Shown: positions 46,190-55,759 of the stretch, in pieces
How positions within the stretch are numbered: the stretch's first letter is position 1
Layout: each line of letters starts with the position of its first letter
From: Oceanipulchritudo coccoides
GTDB taxonomy: Bacteria; Verrucomicrobiota; Verrucomicrobiia; Opitutales; Oceanipulchritudinaceae
Reading direction: 5' to 3'
Assembly: GCF_010500615.1 (NCBI RefSeq)
Contig: NZ_JAAGNX010000001.1
Coordinates: 558,001-622,000 of the forward strand
DNA length: 64,000 bases
Position numbers and translations under genes: made by a program
Notes under the pieces: model-generated
What the model was told of the DNA's origin: nothing
The model's input: the letters and a program-made list of their open reading frames with translations, nothing else
Databases searched by the model: none

Positions 46190-47199
46190 CGAAGAAACCG
46201 GGTGGTTACCCAGTCTTCAGTCTTCAAGCGCTTCTCCGGGTCGATAACACCCAGTCTGACCAGCTCATCGGCAAGGCTCTTTAAGCGCAGGGGATCGAGT
46301 TGCCCGATCGTGAATGGGTCAGATTCCGTCCCCGTGACCAAATTCTGCTCCTTCATTGTGGTATAGCTATAAGCCATGAAGTCTGGTGTCATTTTCGGGT
46401 TTTTTCGGGAAATCAGGGCAAAGGCCGGTGAAGGATCGTTGAGAATGTAATCTTCCCAGCCCCGAATGGAGGCACGGACAAATCGTCTCACCAAGTCTGG
46501 CTGGGATTTGGCAAGTGCCTGCAGGCAGTAAATGCCATGATAGGGATCAAACCCTGATTCCCTAAGTGGCATGACCTTCACTTCCGCACCAGCGCGCCTG
46601 ACGTAGTACGGTTCGTTTGTGAGGAGGCACTGCTGGACAAATTCCTCGTCATTGAGGAAGCGCTCCAGCCCGAAATCATGCGGAATAATATCCAGCTTGA
46701 TATCGTACTTTGCCTCGATCCAATTGACCCACGTCAGCCCGGGGATTGCCATGACCTGCCGGCCGTTGAGGTCATGAAAGGAATTGATTGGATTGCTGGC
46801 GTGCATGAGGAGTGCCTGCGGGTCATGCTGCAGAGTCGCCATGACCATGAGAACAGGGACATCCCGTGCGGCGAGGCTGTAGATCGTATCCGCCCGGTTC
46901 ATTGCAAAGTGCGCATCTCCCTTGAGGACCTTTTGTGTGGACATGGCATTCGGGCCGCCTGGGAGAATCGTCACGTCCAGACCTTCCTCGAGATAGAATC
47001 CCTTGGCCAATGCCTGATAGAAGCCTCCGTGCTCAGGTTGGGGAAACCAGTCCGTTTGCAGGATTACCTCCGTCAAGGCTGGCTCATCGTCGGTCTTCAC
47101 ATCCTTTCGCCCGCATCCACTCGAGATGAGGACAGCAACCAGCAGCAGAACCCTTATCGGCAGGCGGATTCGACTGCATCTGTATGCGGGCAGTTTCAT
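46186..47199 (-). CDS. NMT1/THI5-like substrate-binding lipoprotein (orphan)
   Basis: 337 residues. The lipobox is in LISSGCGRK at about 29. The body matches ABC-type solute-binding proteins of the NMT1/THI5-like family: LQTDWFPQPEHGGFYQALAKG, VTILPGGPNAMS, HFAMNRADTIYSLAARDVPV. These bind thiamine precursors (HMP/FAMP) or sulfonates/nitriles. No permease or ATPase gene is next to it, and no TPP riboswitch is evident upstream; it may use a distant permease. Its end overlaps the Xer gene by 4 bases. Confidence 0.85.
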   Translation of the reverse strand: MKLPAYRCSRIRLPIRVLLLVAVLISSGCGRKDVKTDDEPALTEVILQTDWFPQPEHGGFYQALAKGFYLEEGLDVTILPGGPNAMSTQKVLKGDAHFAMNRADTIYSLAARDVPVLMVMATLQHDPQALLMHASNPINSFHDLNGRQVMAIPGLTWVNWIEAKYDIKLDIIPHDFGLERFLNDEEFVQQCLLTNEPYYVRRAGAEVKVMPLRESGFDPYHGIYCLQALAKSQPDLVRRFVRASIRGWEDYILNDPSPAFALISRKNPKMTPDFMAYSYTTMKEQNLVTGTESDPFTIGQLDPLRLKSLADELVRLGVIDPEKRLKTEDWVTTRFLR

Positions 47200-47214
47200 T
47201 GTGCTTATTCAGGC

Positions 47215-47247
47215 AAAAAAAGACCGGATGGGGAAGTCCCCATCCGG
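47215..47247 (-). terminator. Rho-independent terminator of the TonB cluster
   Basis: Perfect 11-base arms CCGGATGGGGA (47224-47234) and TCCCCATCCGG (47237-47247). On the minus strand it is followed by TCTTTTTTTG. It closes the leftward TonB-TPR operon before the SBP gene. Confidence 0.85.
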
Positions 47248-47274
47248 CCTGATTGAAAAAAGCTTGTCCGCGTA

Positions 47275-48786
47275 TTAACTACGACGGCGATTTTTAAGTG
47301 CTGCGCGGATCTGGTCCAGATAGGCCTGAACGTTGTCCTGGTATTGGATAGACTGCGCATCAGCCAGCAGATCGGCGGCCAGTTCGAGCTCATCGCGTTG
47401 AACCCGCAATTGGGCTTCACCGATGAAGGCCCGGACCTGAGAGGTCTGGTCGTCAAGGTTTTGCGCACGTTCATAGTAGATAATCGCCTGCTGCTGGTAG
47501 CGCGACCGTTGCAGGTCCTGTTGCTCAACCTCGAGACTTTCATCAATATCTGCGTCGCTGTAGTAGCGAGCAAGGCTGAGGAGCGCCCGCGCATTGAAAG
47601 GATCCTTCTTGAGGAGGGCCTCAAGATTGCCTGCGGCTTCCTTGCCCTTGCCGAGGGAAATATTGATCTCCGACTTCAGGGACAGGAGTTCGATTTCCTG
47701 CTCATCACTAAGGCGATCCTTGTAATTACCGTCGATCTTGGTGATGACCGACATGGCCTGGCTGTAGGCGGCAAAATTGCCAAGGGTTTCGGAGGCGCGG
47801 ATAAAATTGCTCAAGTTTGCATCTGATGGATCAAGGGCGATCGCCTCGAGGTACACTTCCGTGGCTTCATCAATCATTTCCTTATTGATGTAGACATCAC
47901 CCAGCAGCATGAGGGACGGCACATTGGCCTTGCCCATGAACCGGACGATTTCCAAGTTCCGCGTTGCTTCATCAATCTGGTCAAGAGCGATATAACAATT
48001 GGACTGCGCCATCCAGAAGTTGACTTCGTTGGGGCGCTTCAGGAGCAGTTCTGCAAAGACTTCCTTGGCCTCGCCATAGCGCTCCTGCTGGAGAAGCACA
48101 TTTCCGAGCAACTGCTTGAACTCAAGAATGGTCGGATTGATCATGAGGCTGTTGCGCAGACTTGTCTCTGAGGAAATTAGCTTCCCCTCCTCCATGAAGA
48201 TCGCGCCCAGCAAGCCGTATGTGACGGCGTCCTTGTCGCCCAGTTCAACTGCCTTAATGAAGTGCTTCTTCGCTTCAGCGGCGCGGTCATTCCGGAACAG
48301 GAGATTAGCGAGATTCTTGTGCGCACGGAGGAAATTTGGAAAGGCCTCGATTGCGCGTCTCAGGTAATCCTCCGAGCGGCGCAGGATCTGAGCCTTCTCG
48401 GTGTAATTATTTGTAATTTCAGCATTGCGCATTTCCAGCGTGCCGGCGATCTGCAGCATCATGGGGCTTGTTGCGACGCCCTTTGCCTGCTGTTGCTGAA
48501 CTAGCGTAGCGATGGCCTGTGTGGCCGAACGGATACCGGAATCGGAGCCACTCTGCAGGAATTCACGGATCTGACCGAGGACTTCCCGTTCATCGGTGTC
48601 TTCGGTGACACCGGGTTCGGTGCCGGAATCGACGCCATAATAGCCCATAAAGGCCTTGTTCCAGGCGTCAGTGGCGTAAAAGGCCTTCGCCGGGGATGTG
48701 TCGACTGAAATGACTTGCTGCTGAGCAGTTGCCGGAAGGCTCGCTGCTGCAAGGGTGATAAGTGTGATGATTCGTTTCATGGGCAA
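47275..48786 (-). CDS. Secreted TPR protein of the TonB cluster
   Basis: 503 residues with a signal peptide (MKRIITLITLAAASLPATAQ). About eight to ten TPR units run from residue 140 onward, for example DYLRRAIEAFPNFLRAHKNL and KRPNEVNFWMAQSNCYIALD. It is the last gene of the TonB cluster, the position of the TPR protein in TtpC-type clusters, and probably works in the periplasm as a scaffold. Confidence 0.88.
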   Translation of the reverse strand: MPMKRIITLITLAAASLPATAQQQVISVDTSPAKAFYATDAWNKAFMGYYGVDSGTEPGVTEDTDEREVLGQIREFLQSGSDSGIRSATQAIATLVQQQQAKGVATSPMMLQIAGTLEMRNAEITNNYTEKAQILRRSEDYLRRAIEAFPNFLRAHKNLANLLFRNDRAAEAKKHFIKAVELGDKDAVTYGLLGAIFMEEGKLISSETSLRNSLMINPTILEFKQLLGNVLLQQERYGEAKEVFAELLLKRPNEVNFWMAQSNCYIALDQIDEATRNLEIVRFMGKANVPSLMLLGDVYINKEMIDEATEVYLEAIALDPSDANLSNFIRASETLGNFAAYSQAMSVITKIDGNYKDRLSDEQEIELLSLKSEINISLGKGKEAAGNLEALLKKDPFNARALLSLARYYSDADIDESLEVEQQDLQRSRYQQQAIIYYERAQNLDDQTSQVRAFIGEAQLRVQRDELELAADLLADAQSIQYQDNVQAYLDQIRAALKNRRRS

Positions 48787-48806
48787 ATGATGGTTGATGC
48801 CAGGGT

Positions 48807-49463
48807 TTAGCGGTTAAATTTAAATGGAATGGGGATACGGACGCGTGTGTTCACAGCTTTTCCGTCCTTTTCTCCAGGTTCAAAACGCCATTTGCGGACG
48901 GCCCGTACGGCCGGCTCCTCAAAGGCGGGGTTATCTGAGCGCTCGACGGAGATGTTACTCGTTGAGCCGTCATCACGCACAATAAACATGAGGACGACCG
49001 TGCCGGAAATACCAGCTCGCCGAAGCTCTGGCGGGTAGGTCGGGGCGCGCTGGGAGATTGGCCGCGGAGCGCGGGTCAAGTCTTCAAGCTCGTAAATAAT
49101 GTCGCTCAGCTGGTCACCGATATTGATTGTCGGAACCGTGAAGTCCGAACTGGTGAACCCGGACAAATCGGCACTCATGGAGAGCTCAAGCTGTTCGAGG
49201 GTCGGAGGCTCACGGTTTTGTTCAATCTCTTCAATTTCCTCTTCCTCCTGATCGTCATCCGGCGGTTGCTGCTCCTCCATGACGGGCGGCGGCTTGTAGT
49301 CGATGACATTGATCTCAGTGCGGTTTCCCGAGGAGAACTCTGTAATGAGCTGACTAATGGGAAGCGCTAGCAAGACCGCAGCCATAAAGAGAAAGCCGAC
49401 CAGGAAAGAGCGAGGAAACTCCTGCTTGAGATCCGGGGGCTGGTTATTCTTTTTGTCTGACAT
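48807..49463 (-). CDS. tonB: Energy transducer TonB
   Basis: 218 residues. One N-terminal helix (SFLVGFLFMAAVLLALPIS) is followed by an acidic, Pro-containing stretch (PPPVMEEQQPPDDDQEEEEI) in place of the usual Pro/Lys spacer. The C-terminal TonB domain is present: APTYPPELRRAGISGTVVLM, then AVRKWRFEPGEKDGK. It couples the proton motive force to outer-membrane receptors. Confidence 0.92.
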   Translation of the reverse strand: MSDKKNNQPPDLKQEFPRSFLVGFLFMAAVLLALPISQLITEFSSGNRTEINVIDYKPPPVMEEQQPPDDDQEEEEIEEIEQNREPPTLEQLELSMSADLSGFTSSDFTVPTINIGDQLSDIIYELEDLTRAPRPISQRAPTYPPELRRAGISGTVVLMFIVRDDGSTSNISVERSDNPAFEEPAVRAVRKWRFEPGEKDGKAVNTRVRIPIPFKFNR

Positions 49464-49475
49464 GCTGGGGAAATC

Positions 49476-49889
49476 TTATTGGCCTTCAGTGGAAATACTG
49501 ACCACGGAAGGAGGGTTTGCCAATTTGGCTTCGTCGATGACTCTGATCACTGTTCCGGCTGGAGCGGCGCGGTCTACCTGAAGAATGACGGGCATTGATT
49601 CGTTGTCGGCCGTGAGACGCTTTACCACGCCTCGAACCCCAACAATACCGATTGTCGATCCACCATAGACCACTTCGCCATCATCGGTGATTGCGATAAG
49701 GATAGAGTTCTTTTCCAGATCGAGGGCGGACATGGCAAACTCGCGTTGGACCTCCACACCCGGTTCCTGGACAAAGACCGTGGTCACGATGAAGAAAATC
49801 AGGAGAATGAAGACCATATCAATCATCGGGGAGATGTTGATATCGCTCATTTCCGCTTCATCGGAAAGAATGCTTCCTCGTTTACTCAT
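49476..49889 (-). CDS. exbD: ExbD/TolR biopolymer transport protein
   Basis: 137 residues. The membrane helix carries the functional Asp: [20 protein letters not shown]. The periplasmic domain follows. It starts with an ATGA overlap on exbB. It works with ExbB as a proton channel. Confidence 0.93.
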   Translation of the reverse strand: MSKRGSILSDEAEMSDINISPMIDMVFILLIFFIVTTVFVQEPGVEVQREFAMSALDLEKNSILIAITDDGEVVYGGSTIGIVGVRGVVKRLTADNESMPVILQVDRAAPAGTVIRVIDEAKLANPPSVVSISTEGQ

Positions 49890-50548
49890 TTGGCGTCCTC
49901 CAGTTTGTGGATGCGCTGCACGACTGTTGTTTCCAGCTCAGCCAGAAATGCCAGGTAAGTGTTTCGGCTGCGAATCACCATGGAGATAAAAATGTAGCCT
50001 GGGATGGCAATCATGAGGCCGGTCTGAGTCGTGATCAGAGCGACACGAATGCCCTCCGCCACAAGATCAACCGCTTGTCCCGAGGCCGTGGCAAGACCAC
50101 GGAAAGTGGTCAGCATCCCGATGACGGTCCCCAGCAGACCCATGAGGGGGGCGATGGTGACGAGGATACTGAGTACGACAATCCGGGAATTGACATCCGG
50201 GAGAAGCTTGGACTTGACCGCTTCAACCCTGAGTAGGGCATTGCTCGATCCGATGCCATCACCCACAACGAAGCGGATGACTTCACCAATATGTCCGGAT
50301 CCCTTGGAGGGATCATCCAACCACTCCGACCAGATTGAGCGGGGGGTCTTTTTGACCTTCGCCTTGCCCAAACGGAGAATGAGGGACATTGCTTCGAAAT
50401 AAATCAGCAGGGCAAGGCCCGCCAGAGGGACCATCAGCCATCCTCCTTCGACCCATGTTTGCCAGACGAATGAGATAAACTCGCCGATTGACATACCACC
50501 GCCTTGTGTGGCGGCAGCGGCCTGTTCCAGTGTTGCGGTATCTTCCAT
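49886..50548 (-). CDS. exbB: MotA/TolQ/ExbB proton channel protein
   Basis: 220 residues with three membrane helices; the channel block is [20 protein letters not shown], followed by [21 protein letters not shown]. Second ExbB-like protein of the cluster after the longer one encoded upstream. Confidence 0.92.
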   Translation of the reverse strand: MEDTATLEQAAAATQGGGMSIGEFISFVWQTWVEGGWLMVPLAGLALLIYFEAMSLILRLGKAKVKKTPRSIWSEWLDDPSKGSGHIGEVIRFVVGDGIGSSNALLRVEAVKSKLLPDVNSRIVVLSILVTIAPLMGLLGTVIGMLTTFRGLATASGQAVDLVAEGIRVALITTQTGLMIAIPGYIFISMVIRSRNTYLAFLAELETTVVQRIHKLEDAK

Positions 50549-50594
50549 CAGAGTGTTTCCGGGTTAGGTTGGATTATATCCAATTGGAAACTCC

Positions 50595-51995
50595 TTAGGC
50601 CTGCTCCTTGGATTCTCCACGAATCTCGACTACGCCATTGATGAATCCGACAGCGGATTGCTCCATGCTCCCAACAACACCCTTCGCCTTGCGGTTGAGG
50701 AGGGCGTGCATGATAAGAGTCGGGATAGCCACGATCAGACCCCATTTGGTGGTGATCAGGGCTTCGGAAATACCGGAGGAGAGATTCCTCGCATCACCCG
50801 TGCCGACAATCGTGATCAACTTGAAGGTCTTGATCATACCGGTAACCGTACCGAGCAGACCCAAAAGAGGGGCTGTGGCAGCTACCACGGCGATGAAAGC
50901 CAGCAAGCGTTCCAGTTTTGGCTGGGTTTTGATGATCGTTTCGTAGAGGACTTCCTCAATGACCTCGCGGTCTTCGGAAGCATTCTCAACAGCTGTACAA
51001 AGCATTTCTCCAACAGGACCACCCACTGACTTTGCGTGGGCAAGGGCTGCATCGGAGTTGTCGGCTCGCAGATGGTCAAGGATGACATCGATATCCTTGG
51101 CCTTGGCTGCCTTGACCCGGAAGAGTTCAATGGCTTTGAAAATGGCGATCAGGATAGCGAGGATAAAGAGACCGAGAATCGGGAACATGACAAAACCGCC
51201 CAGGGCAAATTCCTGCAGGAGGGTAATATCGTGAGTGATACCTTCCAGGGCCTCACCGTCAGTCGTGTCGATTGGGAGGTTGCCGGAACCACTGCTGATT
51301 GTACCGGAAATGCTGTCACCATATCCCTTAAGGGTATAGATGTTGGCCTTGTTCTCAATCATTCCATTGGTGATTCCAACCGTGCCGGCTCCGTCGGTGA
51401 AGTAGGATACCGGGCCGAGGAGGGCAAACTGACCATCCTTGAGGGTGCCATCGACGATGGCGTTCCCTTCAAATGTGTTTCCACCGATGATGTCTTCCAC
51501 GCGATCGAGGGACATGCTGACAATCTCGAGTTGATTCTTGAAAATTGTCGTGTCGTCGACCTCTTCTTCCGTTTCCAGAAATGCCAGTGTCTGGCGGATG
51601 ACATCCGAGTACTGTGGGATTTCGGATGGATCAATAGTCAGCTCGAGGCGCCGTATGTACTCATTGAGCAAAGTCGATTGAATATAATTGTTATTATCAA
51701 TGACACTTTGCCGTTCGTTTCCGAGCTGGCTCACTTCAACGTCAAAACCTGCCTTGATACGGGCCACATTGGATGCCTCACTGCGCAGGCGAAGAGCCTC
51801 TGACTCCACGTCATCCAGTTTAGCTCCCAGTTTCGGGCGCGTGGTGTTGATTTCCTCCTGGATCAGGTCGAGTTCAGCAAGAGCCTTTTCCAAGCGCTGC
51901 TCAGCCTCGTTGGCGGCGGCGGTGAAGGACTGGGTGTTTTGTGCATTGAGGCCCAAGGAACCCAATACCAAAAGAAGTGTTACAATCTTTTTCAT
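50595..51995 (-). CDS. ttpC: TtpC-like ExbB protein with periplasmic N-terminal domain
   Basis: 466 residues from the ATG at 51993-51995, with AAGGAGA upstream. The signal peptide (MKKIVTLLLVLGSLGLNAQ) is followed by a coiled coil at about 30-120 (EAEQRLEKALAELDLIQEEI) and a periplasmic domain. The MotA/ExbB domain at about 250-460 has AVVAATAPLLGLLGTVTGMI and SEALITTKWGLIVAIPTLIM. Such fused proteins occur in Vibrio-type TtpC clusters and connect the channel to TonB. Confidence 0.88.
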   Translation of the reverse strand: MKKIVTLLLVLGSLGLNAQNTQSFTAAANEAEQRLEKALAELDLIQEEINTTRPKLGAKLDDVESEALRLRSEASNVARIKAGFDVEVSQLGNERQSVIDNNNYIQSTLLNEYIRRLELTIDPSEIPQYSDVIRQTLAFLETEEEVDDTTIFKNQLEIVSMSLDRVEDIIGGNTFEGNAIVDGTLKDGQFALLGPVSYFTDGAGTVGITNGMIENKANIYTLKGYGDSISGTISSGSGNLPIDTTDGEALEGITHDITLLQEFALGGFVMFPILGLFILAILIAIFKAIELFRVKAAKAKDIDVILDHLRADNSDAALAHAKSVGGPVGEMLCTAVENASEDREVIEEVLYETIIKTQPKLERLLAFIAVVAATAPLLGLLGTVTGMIKTFKLITIVGTGDARNLSSGISEALITTKWGLIVAIPTLIMHALLNRKAKGVVGSMEQSAVGFINGVVEIRGESKEQA

Positions 51996-52017
51996 TTTTA
52001 AAGTCTCCTTCGAGGAA

Positions 52018-52794
52018 TTAGTTACCAATGGTCAGTTTTTGGATTTCGACCGGGAGGTCGACCAGCTCGGCGGGCTTGATGTCCCCGTTGTAAAACTGGA
52101 CTGACTTGCGGATTTGTGGAGCCAAGTCATTGCGCTCGGTCCATTTCCAATCGCCCTCGGCAGGAACACCAATTCCTCCGATTTTGCCTTCCTTGTCGGC
52201 GTAGTAGGCCTGTGCCAAACCGATGTAGATGACATCGACAAGCTTGGTTTCGCCGTCGAGCGACTTCTCGTCGGTATCAAAATTGAATTCCGAGTTGAAC
52301 TTATCGACCTCATTGAGGATGCCGATGACGATTGCCATCCCGTCTGAGGCCTGACGGCTTTTGCCGAGGCGCTGCACGAGCGGCTGGACCTTGCTCTTCA
52401 AGGGCCGGGGAAAATATTGATAGAGTTCACGCATCTTGTCTTCCAGACCAGGAAGGGACTTGCCGACAATGTCATTGGCTTCCCGCAAAGTGGCGATTTC
52501 ATCCTTGATTTCAGCGATCGCGCGCTCTGCCTGGGTGGTCTGGCTTTCCGCAGCGTCAATCGTTTCGGTCAGTTGGCGGATTTCGCGCTCGTAGAGGTCA
52601 ATGCGTCGCTGAGTGAGCTCCTGGTAGGACTTCCACTCGTTTTTGACGCGAGCTATTTCCTGACGTGTCTTCACATACTGGGAAATAACCTCCCGTGTTT
52701 TCTCGATTTCCTTCTGCACAGCCGATTCGTCCTGTGCCTGCAGGGGGGAGCCCAATACCAGGGCAGCCAGTCCATAGAGGATTTTTTTGTTCAT
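52018..52794 (-). CDS. DUF3450 periplasmic coiled-coil protein
   Basis: 258 residues. The signal peptide (MNKKILYGLAALVLGSPLQAQ) is followed by a long coiled coil (30-130) and a globular end (IYIGLAQAYYADKEGKIGG). It matches the DUF3450 family, which typically precedes TtpC in TonB clusters. Its role is probably structural. First gene of the leftward cluster. Bases 52795-52985 upstream (about 190) hold no gene I can support. Confidence 0.88.
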   Translation of the reverse strand: MNKKILYGLAALVLGSPLQAQDESAVQKEIEKTREVISQYVKTRQEIARVKNEWKSYQELTQRRIDLYEREIRQLTETIDAAESQTTQAERAIAEIKDEIATLREANDIVGKSLPGLEDKMRELYQYFPRPLKSKVQPLVQRLGKSRQASDGMAIVIGILNEVDKFNSEFNFDTDEKSLDGETKLVDVIYIGLAQAYYADKEGKIGGIGVPAEGDWKWTERNDLAPQIRKSVQFYNGDIKPAELVDLPVEIQKLTIGN

Positions 52795-52985
52795 GAGATT
52801 CTCTGGGTAGATATTAATTTAAAATGAGGACGAAGTCACAGTATAGGCGGATGAGGGATAATTTTCCTATCTCTGGGGGCAAATAATGTAACTTAGGGTT
52901 TTTATGGGATGCACTTAAAGTTTTGAAGACTAGGGCAATTGGGTGTCAACACCAGACTGAATCTGAACTGATAATTGCACCCAAT

Positions 52986-54656
52986 TCACTCATTGTGATG
53001 AGGCTTATGCTTTCTTCCACTTCGGAGGATATCAAAGGCCACATAGGCCCCAATGGCCGCGGAGAGCAGGTATCCGACAATACCGATAGCCGGATATCCC
53101 CAGAGGAGGGGCTTTGTTCCGGTATTGATGACCAAGGAGCTCCCGATGATCAGGGAACCGATAATGACGGCGAGGGAAAGCCGGCTAAAAGCGTGGTGGA
53201 TGGTGTTTGTGGCCCGGTTGACGCCTTTGTGTTCCAACGGAATGACCAAATCCCCGTCCTCGACTTGGTGAAGGATCCGCTGCAGGTCCTGTGGCAATTC
53301 GCTGAGCTGGGTCAGTTTTTCGCGCCATTCACCGATGAGGTGGCGGGAAAGGTTCTTGGGATTCCATCGTTCCCAATTCAATTTCCGGATGTAGGGCTCC
53401 CCGACCGTGGCCAGGCTGAAGTCCGGATCCAGCTCGGTGGAGGTGCGCTCGATGGAGATGATGGCCTTGGCGAGAAGGGTGTAATCGCGGGCCACATGAA
53501 TTCCGTGTGATCCAAACACAAAGATCAGCTCAAAGATGACCTTGCCGATATTCTCCATCTGCTTCAGGTCCGCATCATATTTGAAAAGAATAGTTGTGAT
53601 AGCCTTTTCCAGCTGCGTTCTCTGCATGCGTCGTGGAGGACGGCCCAATCGCAGGGCGATCCGGGTGACCATGGCCGCATCCCGTTTCCCGCAAGCTGAA
53701 AACAGATCGATGAGAGCGTATCGCATCCGTGTTGTCAGTTGTCCTGCCAGACCCCAGTCAAGCAGGCAGAGGCGCTTCCCGGGGGTAACAAGAATATTGC
53801 CCGGATGGGGATCACCGTGGAAAAAACCAGTCAGGACAATTTGTGAAAAGAAGGAGTGACCCCCGGTCTCGGCGATCTGGCGCCGTTCCTCGTCATTCAA
53901 TTGTGCCCGGGAGGGGGCTTCGCCCTCGATCCACTCGCAGACCAGGAGTCGCGAAGTTGAGTATGCCTCGAGGACGTCCGGAGCGAAGACCTTTTCAGGA
54001 AACTGGTTTAGCGAGTTGAAAACGGAGGCGTTTCGGGCTTCCACGGTGAAATCCAGTTCATTGAGCAGGCCTGTTTTCAACTCCTCAAGGACCAGGGGCA
54101 GATCAAAAGGCTGTAGTGTGGGGACGTTTTCGTGGATTTGGTTGACCAGCCAAGTGAGAATTTCCAGATCCGTGTTGATGGGCTTCCGAAGGCCCGGTTT
54201 CTGGATTTTGACAGCCACCTCCTGGCCGGAGTCCCGCAGTTGCGCCTTGTAGATTTGTCCAAGCGATGCAGAGGCCTTTGGCTGCTCATCAAATTCCGAA
54301 AAAACCTCTTTGATGGAGGTGCCAAGCTCCTTTTCAAGGACCGGGCGGATTTTTTCAAATCCGAGCGGGGTGATCCGATCCTGCAATTCCTCCAGTTCCT
54401 CGATGAGTTCCCGCGGCAGGATATCCGGGCGTGTGCTCAGGACTTGCCCGATCTTGATAAAAGTCGGACCGAGTTCCTCAATGGCCAAGCGGACACGCCT
54501 CCAAATGGGGAGGTTTTCGTTAACCGGGGGAACAATCTTTGTCAGCCAGCTGGCCGGGGTATCGGTCTTCTCGAGTATCTGGTCAAAGCGATACCGCAGG
54601 AGGATGGTGACGATTTCCTTTGCCCGGACAGCGTCCCTTATCAAGTGGAGGTTCAC
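52986..54656 (-). CDS. ubiB: UbiB/ABC1 (AarF) family atypical kinase
   Basis: 556 residues from GTG. The family KxGQ motif is in GPTFIKIGQVLSTRPDILP. The Ala-rich loop and catalytic region are in KASASLGQIYKAQL (Lys in VAVKIQKPG), FHGDPHPGNILVTP and CLLDWGLAGQLT. Two membrane helices are at the C-terminus. It supports quinone biosynthesis. It follows the phasin-like gene closely. Confidence 0.93.
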   Translation of the reverse strand: MNLHLIRDAVRAKEIVTILLRYRFDQILEKTDTPASWLTKIVPPVNENLPIWRRVRLAIEELGPTFIKIGQVLSTRPDILPRELIEELEELQDRITPLGFEKIRPVLEKELGTSIKEVFSEFDEQPKASASLGQIYKAQLRDSGQEVAVKIQKPGLRKPINTDLEILTWLVNQIHENVPTLQPFDLPLVLEELKTGLLNELDFTVEARNASVFNSLNQFPEKVFAPDVLEAYSTSRLLVCEWIEGEAPSRAQLNDEERRQIAETGGHSFFSQIVLTGFFHGDPHPGNILVTPGKRLCLLDWGLAGQLTTRMRYALIDLFSACGKRDAAMVTRIALRLGRPPRRMQRTQLEKAITTILFKYDADLKQMENIGKVIFELIFVFGSHGIHVARDYTLLAKAIISIERTSTELDPDFSLATVGEPYIRKLNWERWNPKNLSRHLIGEWREKLTQLSELPQDLQRILHQVEDGDLVIPLEHKGVNRATNTIHHAFSRLSLAVIIGSLIIGSSLVINTGTKPLLWGYPAIGIVGYLLSAAIGAYVAFDILRSGRKHKPHHNE

Positions 54657-54663
54657 TCGCTAA

Positions 54664-54978
54664 TCAGGAATCGGAGGATTTTAGCTTTTTCAATTCCTTC
54701 TGGATTGAATCGAGCCGCTTGTTGATCTCCTCGACATCCTTGCTGCGGGCGACGGGCGCCTTTTTAAGCAAGTCCTCGAACATGGATTCCAAGGAGCTAC
54801 GAGCCTCTGTGAATTCCTTTTTGCTCTCCTCGGATATCTTCCGGGCGGTTTCGCGAGCCTCATCGGCAGAGATCTTTCCCCGTGAGACAAGGTCCTGAAG
54901 ACCGGCTTCAATTTTCTCGACCGTGACCACGGTTGCCCCGAGTCCGGCATAGAGTGTGTGTTTTAGTGCATCCAGCAT
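54664..54978 (-). CDS. Phasin-family/PHA-regulator-like helical protein
   Basis: 104 residues, helical with amphipathic repeats: MLDALKHTLYAGLGATVVTV, LVSRGKISADEARETARKI and a C-terminal coiled coil (SKDVEEINKRLDSIQKEL). The layout matches PhaF/phasin-like small proteins that often precede ubiB. Starts the ubiB unit. Confidence 0.75.
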   Translation of the reverse strand: MLDALKHTLYAGLGATVVTVEKIEAGLQDLVSRGKISADEARETARKISEESKKEFTEARSSLESMFEDLLKKAPVARSKDVEEINKRLDSIQKELKKLKSSDS

Positions 54979-55012
54979 AGTATTGTCATACTACGAAAGG
55001 ATTTATAAAAAA

Positions 55013-55759
55013 TCAATCATTGCCGATCGGATGAATCTCATCGAGGAGAATATATCCTTCGTCACCGGCGGAAGTCATGACATGGTAGAAGCCTGCCTGT
55101 TCGCCAAGGACCCGGATCGGATCGCCCTCAATCAGGATAGAATCTCCCGGACTGGCATCGGTTGGGGCTACGCGGAGGGAAACTATCGGGGAGGAAACGA
55201 CCGACCAGTCCTTGAAGAGCTGGTGCTGAACGATGGCAACGGCCGAAACCAGCAGGCAAATTAGGCTGATAACCCCGATGGAGCGGGCAAGGGGAATGGT
55301 GAAGGAGACAAAATCGCGGTAGAAGAACAAGATCAAGGCGGCCCAGAAAGCAATTGCCGCCACCAAGGTCCAGCCGGACTGTGACAATAACCTTGCCGGG
55401 TTGGAAAGCTGGGGAAACTCATTTGCCAGGTTCATTTTGGATGCGGCTAGCAGGAGGTTGGCTCTGGCCGGCTCAAAATTCGGGTTCAGCGAATAGGCCT
55501 TCATGTAGTGAAATGACGCCTCGCTCCACTTTCCCTGCTGGGCAAGGGCGTTGCCGAGATTGAAATGCACTTCCGCGGAGCGACCGACTTCGAGAACCTG
55601 GCGGTAGGCCTGCTCCGCTTCCACAAATGAACCGTTTCCGTAGGCAATGTTACCGCTTATGAAAAGTTCGTTGGCGCTCTGTTCCGCTGAAAGAGAGCTT
55701 ATCAAGACCATCCAGAGGGTCAGGACGAAGAGCAGAGTGTGTGGTTTAGGGCGTATCAT
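55013..55759 (-). CDS. batE: BatE-like TPR + SH3 membrane protein
   Basis: 248 residues. There is a signal peptide, two TPR units at about 30-100 (NELFISGNIAYGNGSFVEAE), two membrane helices at about 125-185 and a C-terminal SH3-like domain (VVSSPIVSLRVAPTDASPGD). The arrangement matches BatE. It is last in the Bat operon, overlapping batD by 4 bases (ATGA). Confidence 0.82.
   Translation of the reverse strand: MIRPKPHTLLFVLTLWMVLISSLSAEQSANELFISGNIAYGNGSFVEAEQAYRQVLEVGRSAEVHFNLGNALAQQGKWSEASFHYMKAYSLNPNFEPARANLLLAASKMNLANEFPQLSNPARLLSQSGWTLVAAIAFWAALILFFYRDFVSFTIPLARSIGVISLICLLVSAVAIVQHQLFKDWSVVSSPIVSLRVAPTDASPGDSILIEGDPIRVLGEQAGFYHVMTSAGDEGYILLDEIHPIGND

Noticed and set aside
46940-47275. 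TPP riboswitch before the NMT1-like gene
   Set aside because: No conserved THI-box text (CUGAGA...ACC-UGA-like pairing) on the minus strand upstream of 47199.
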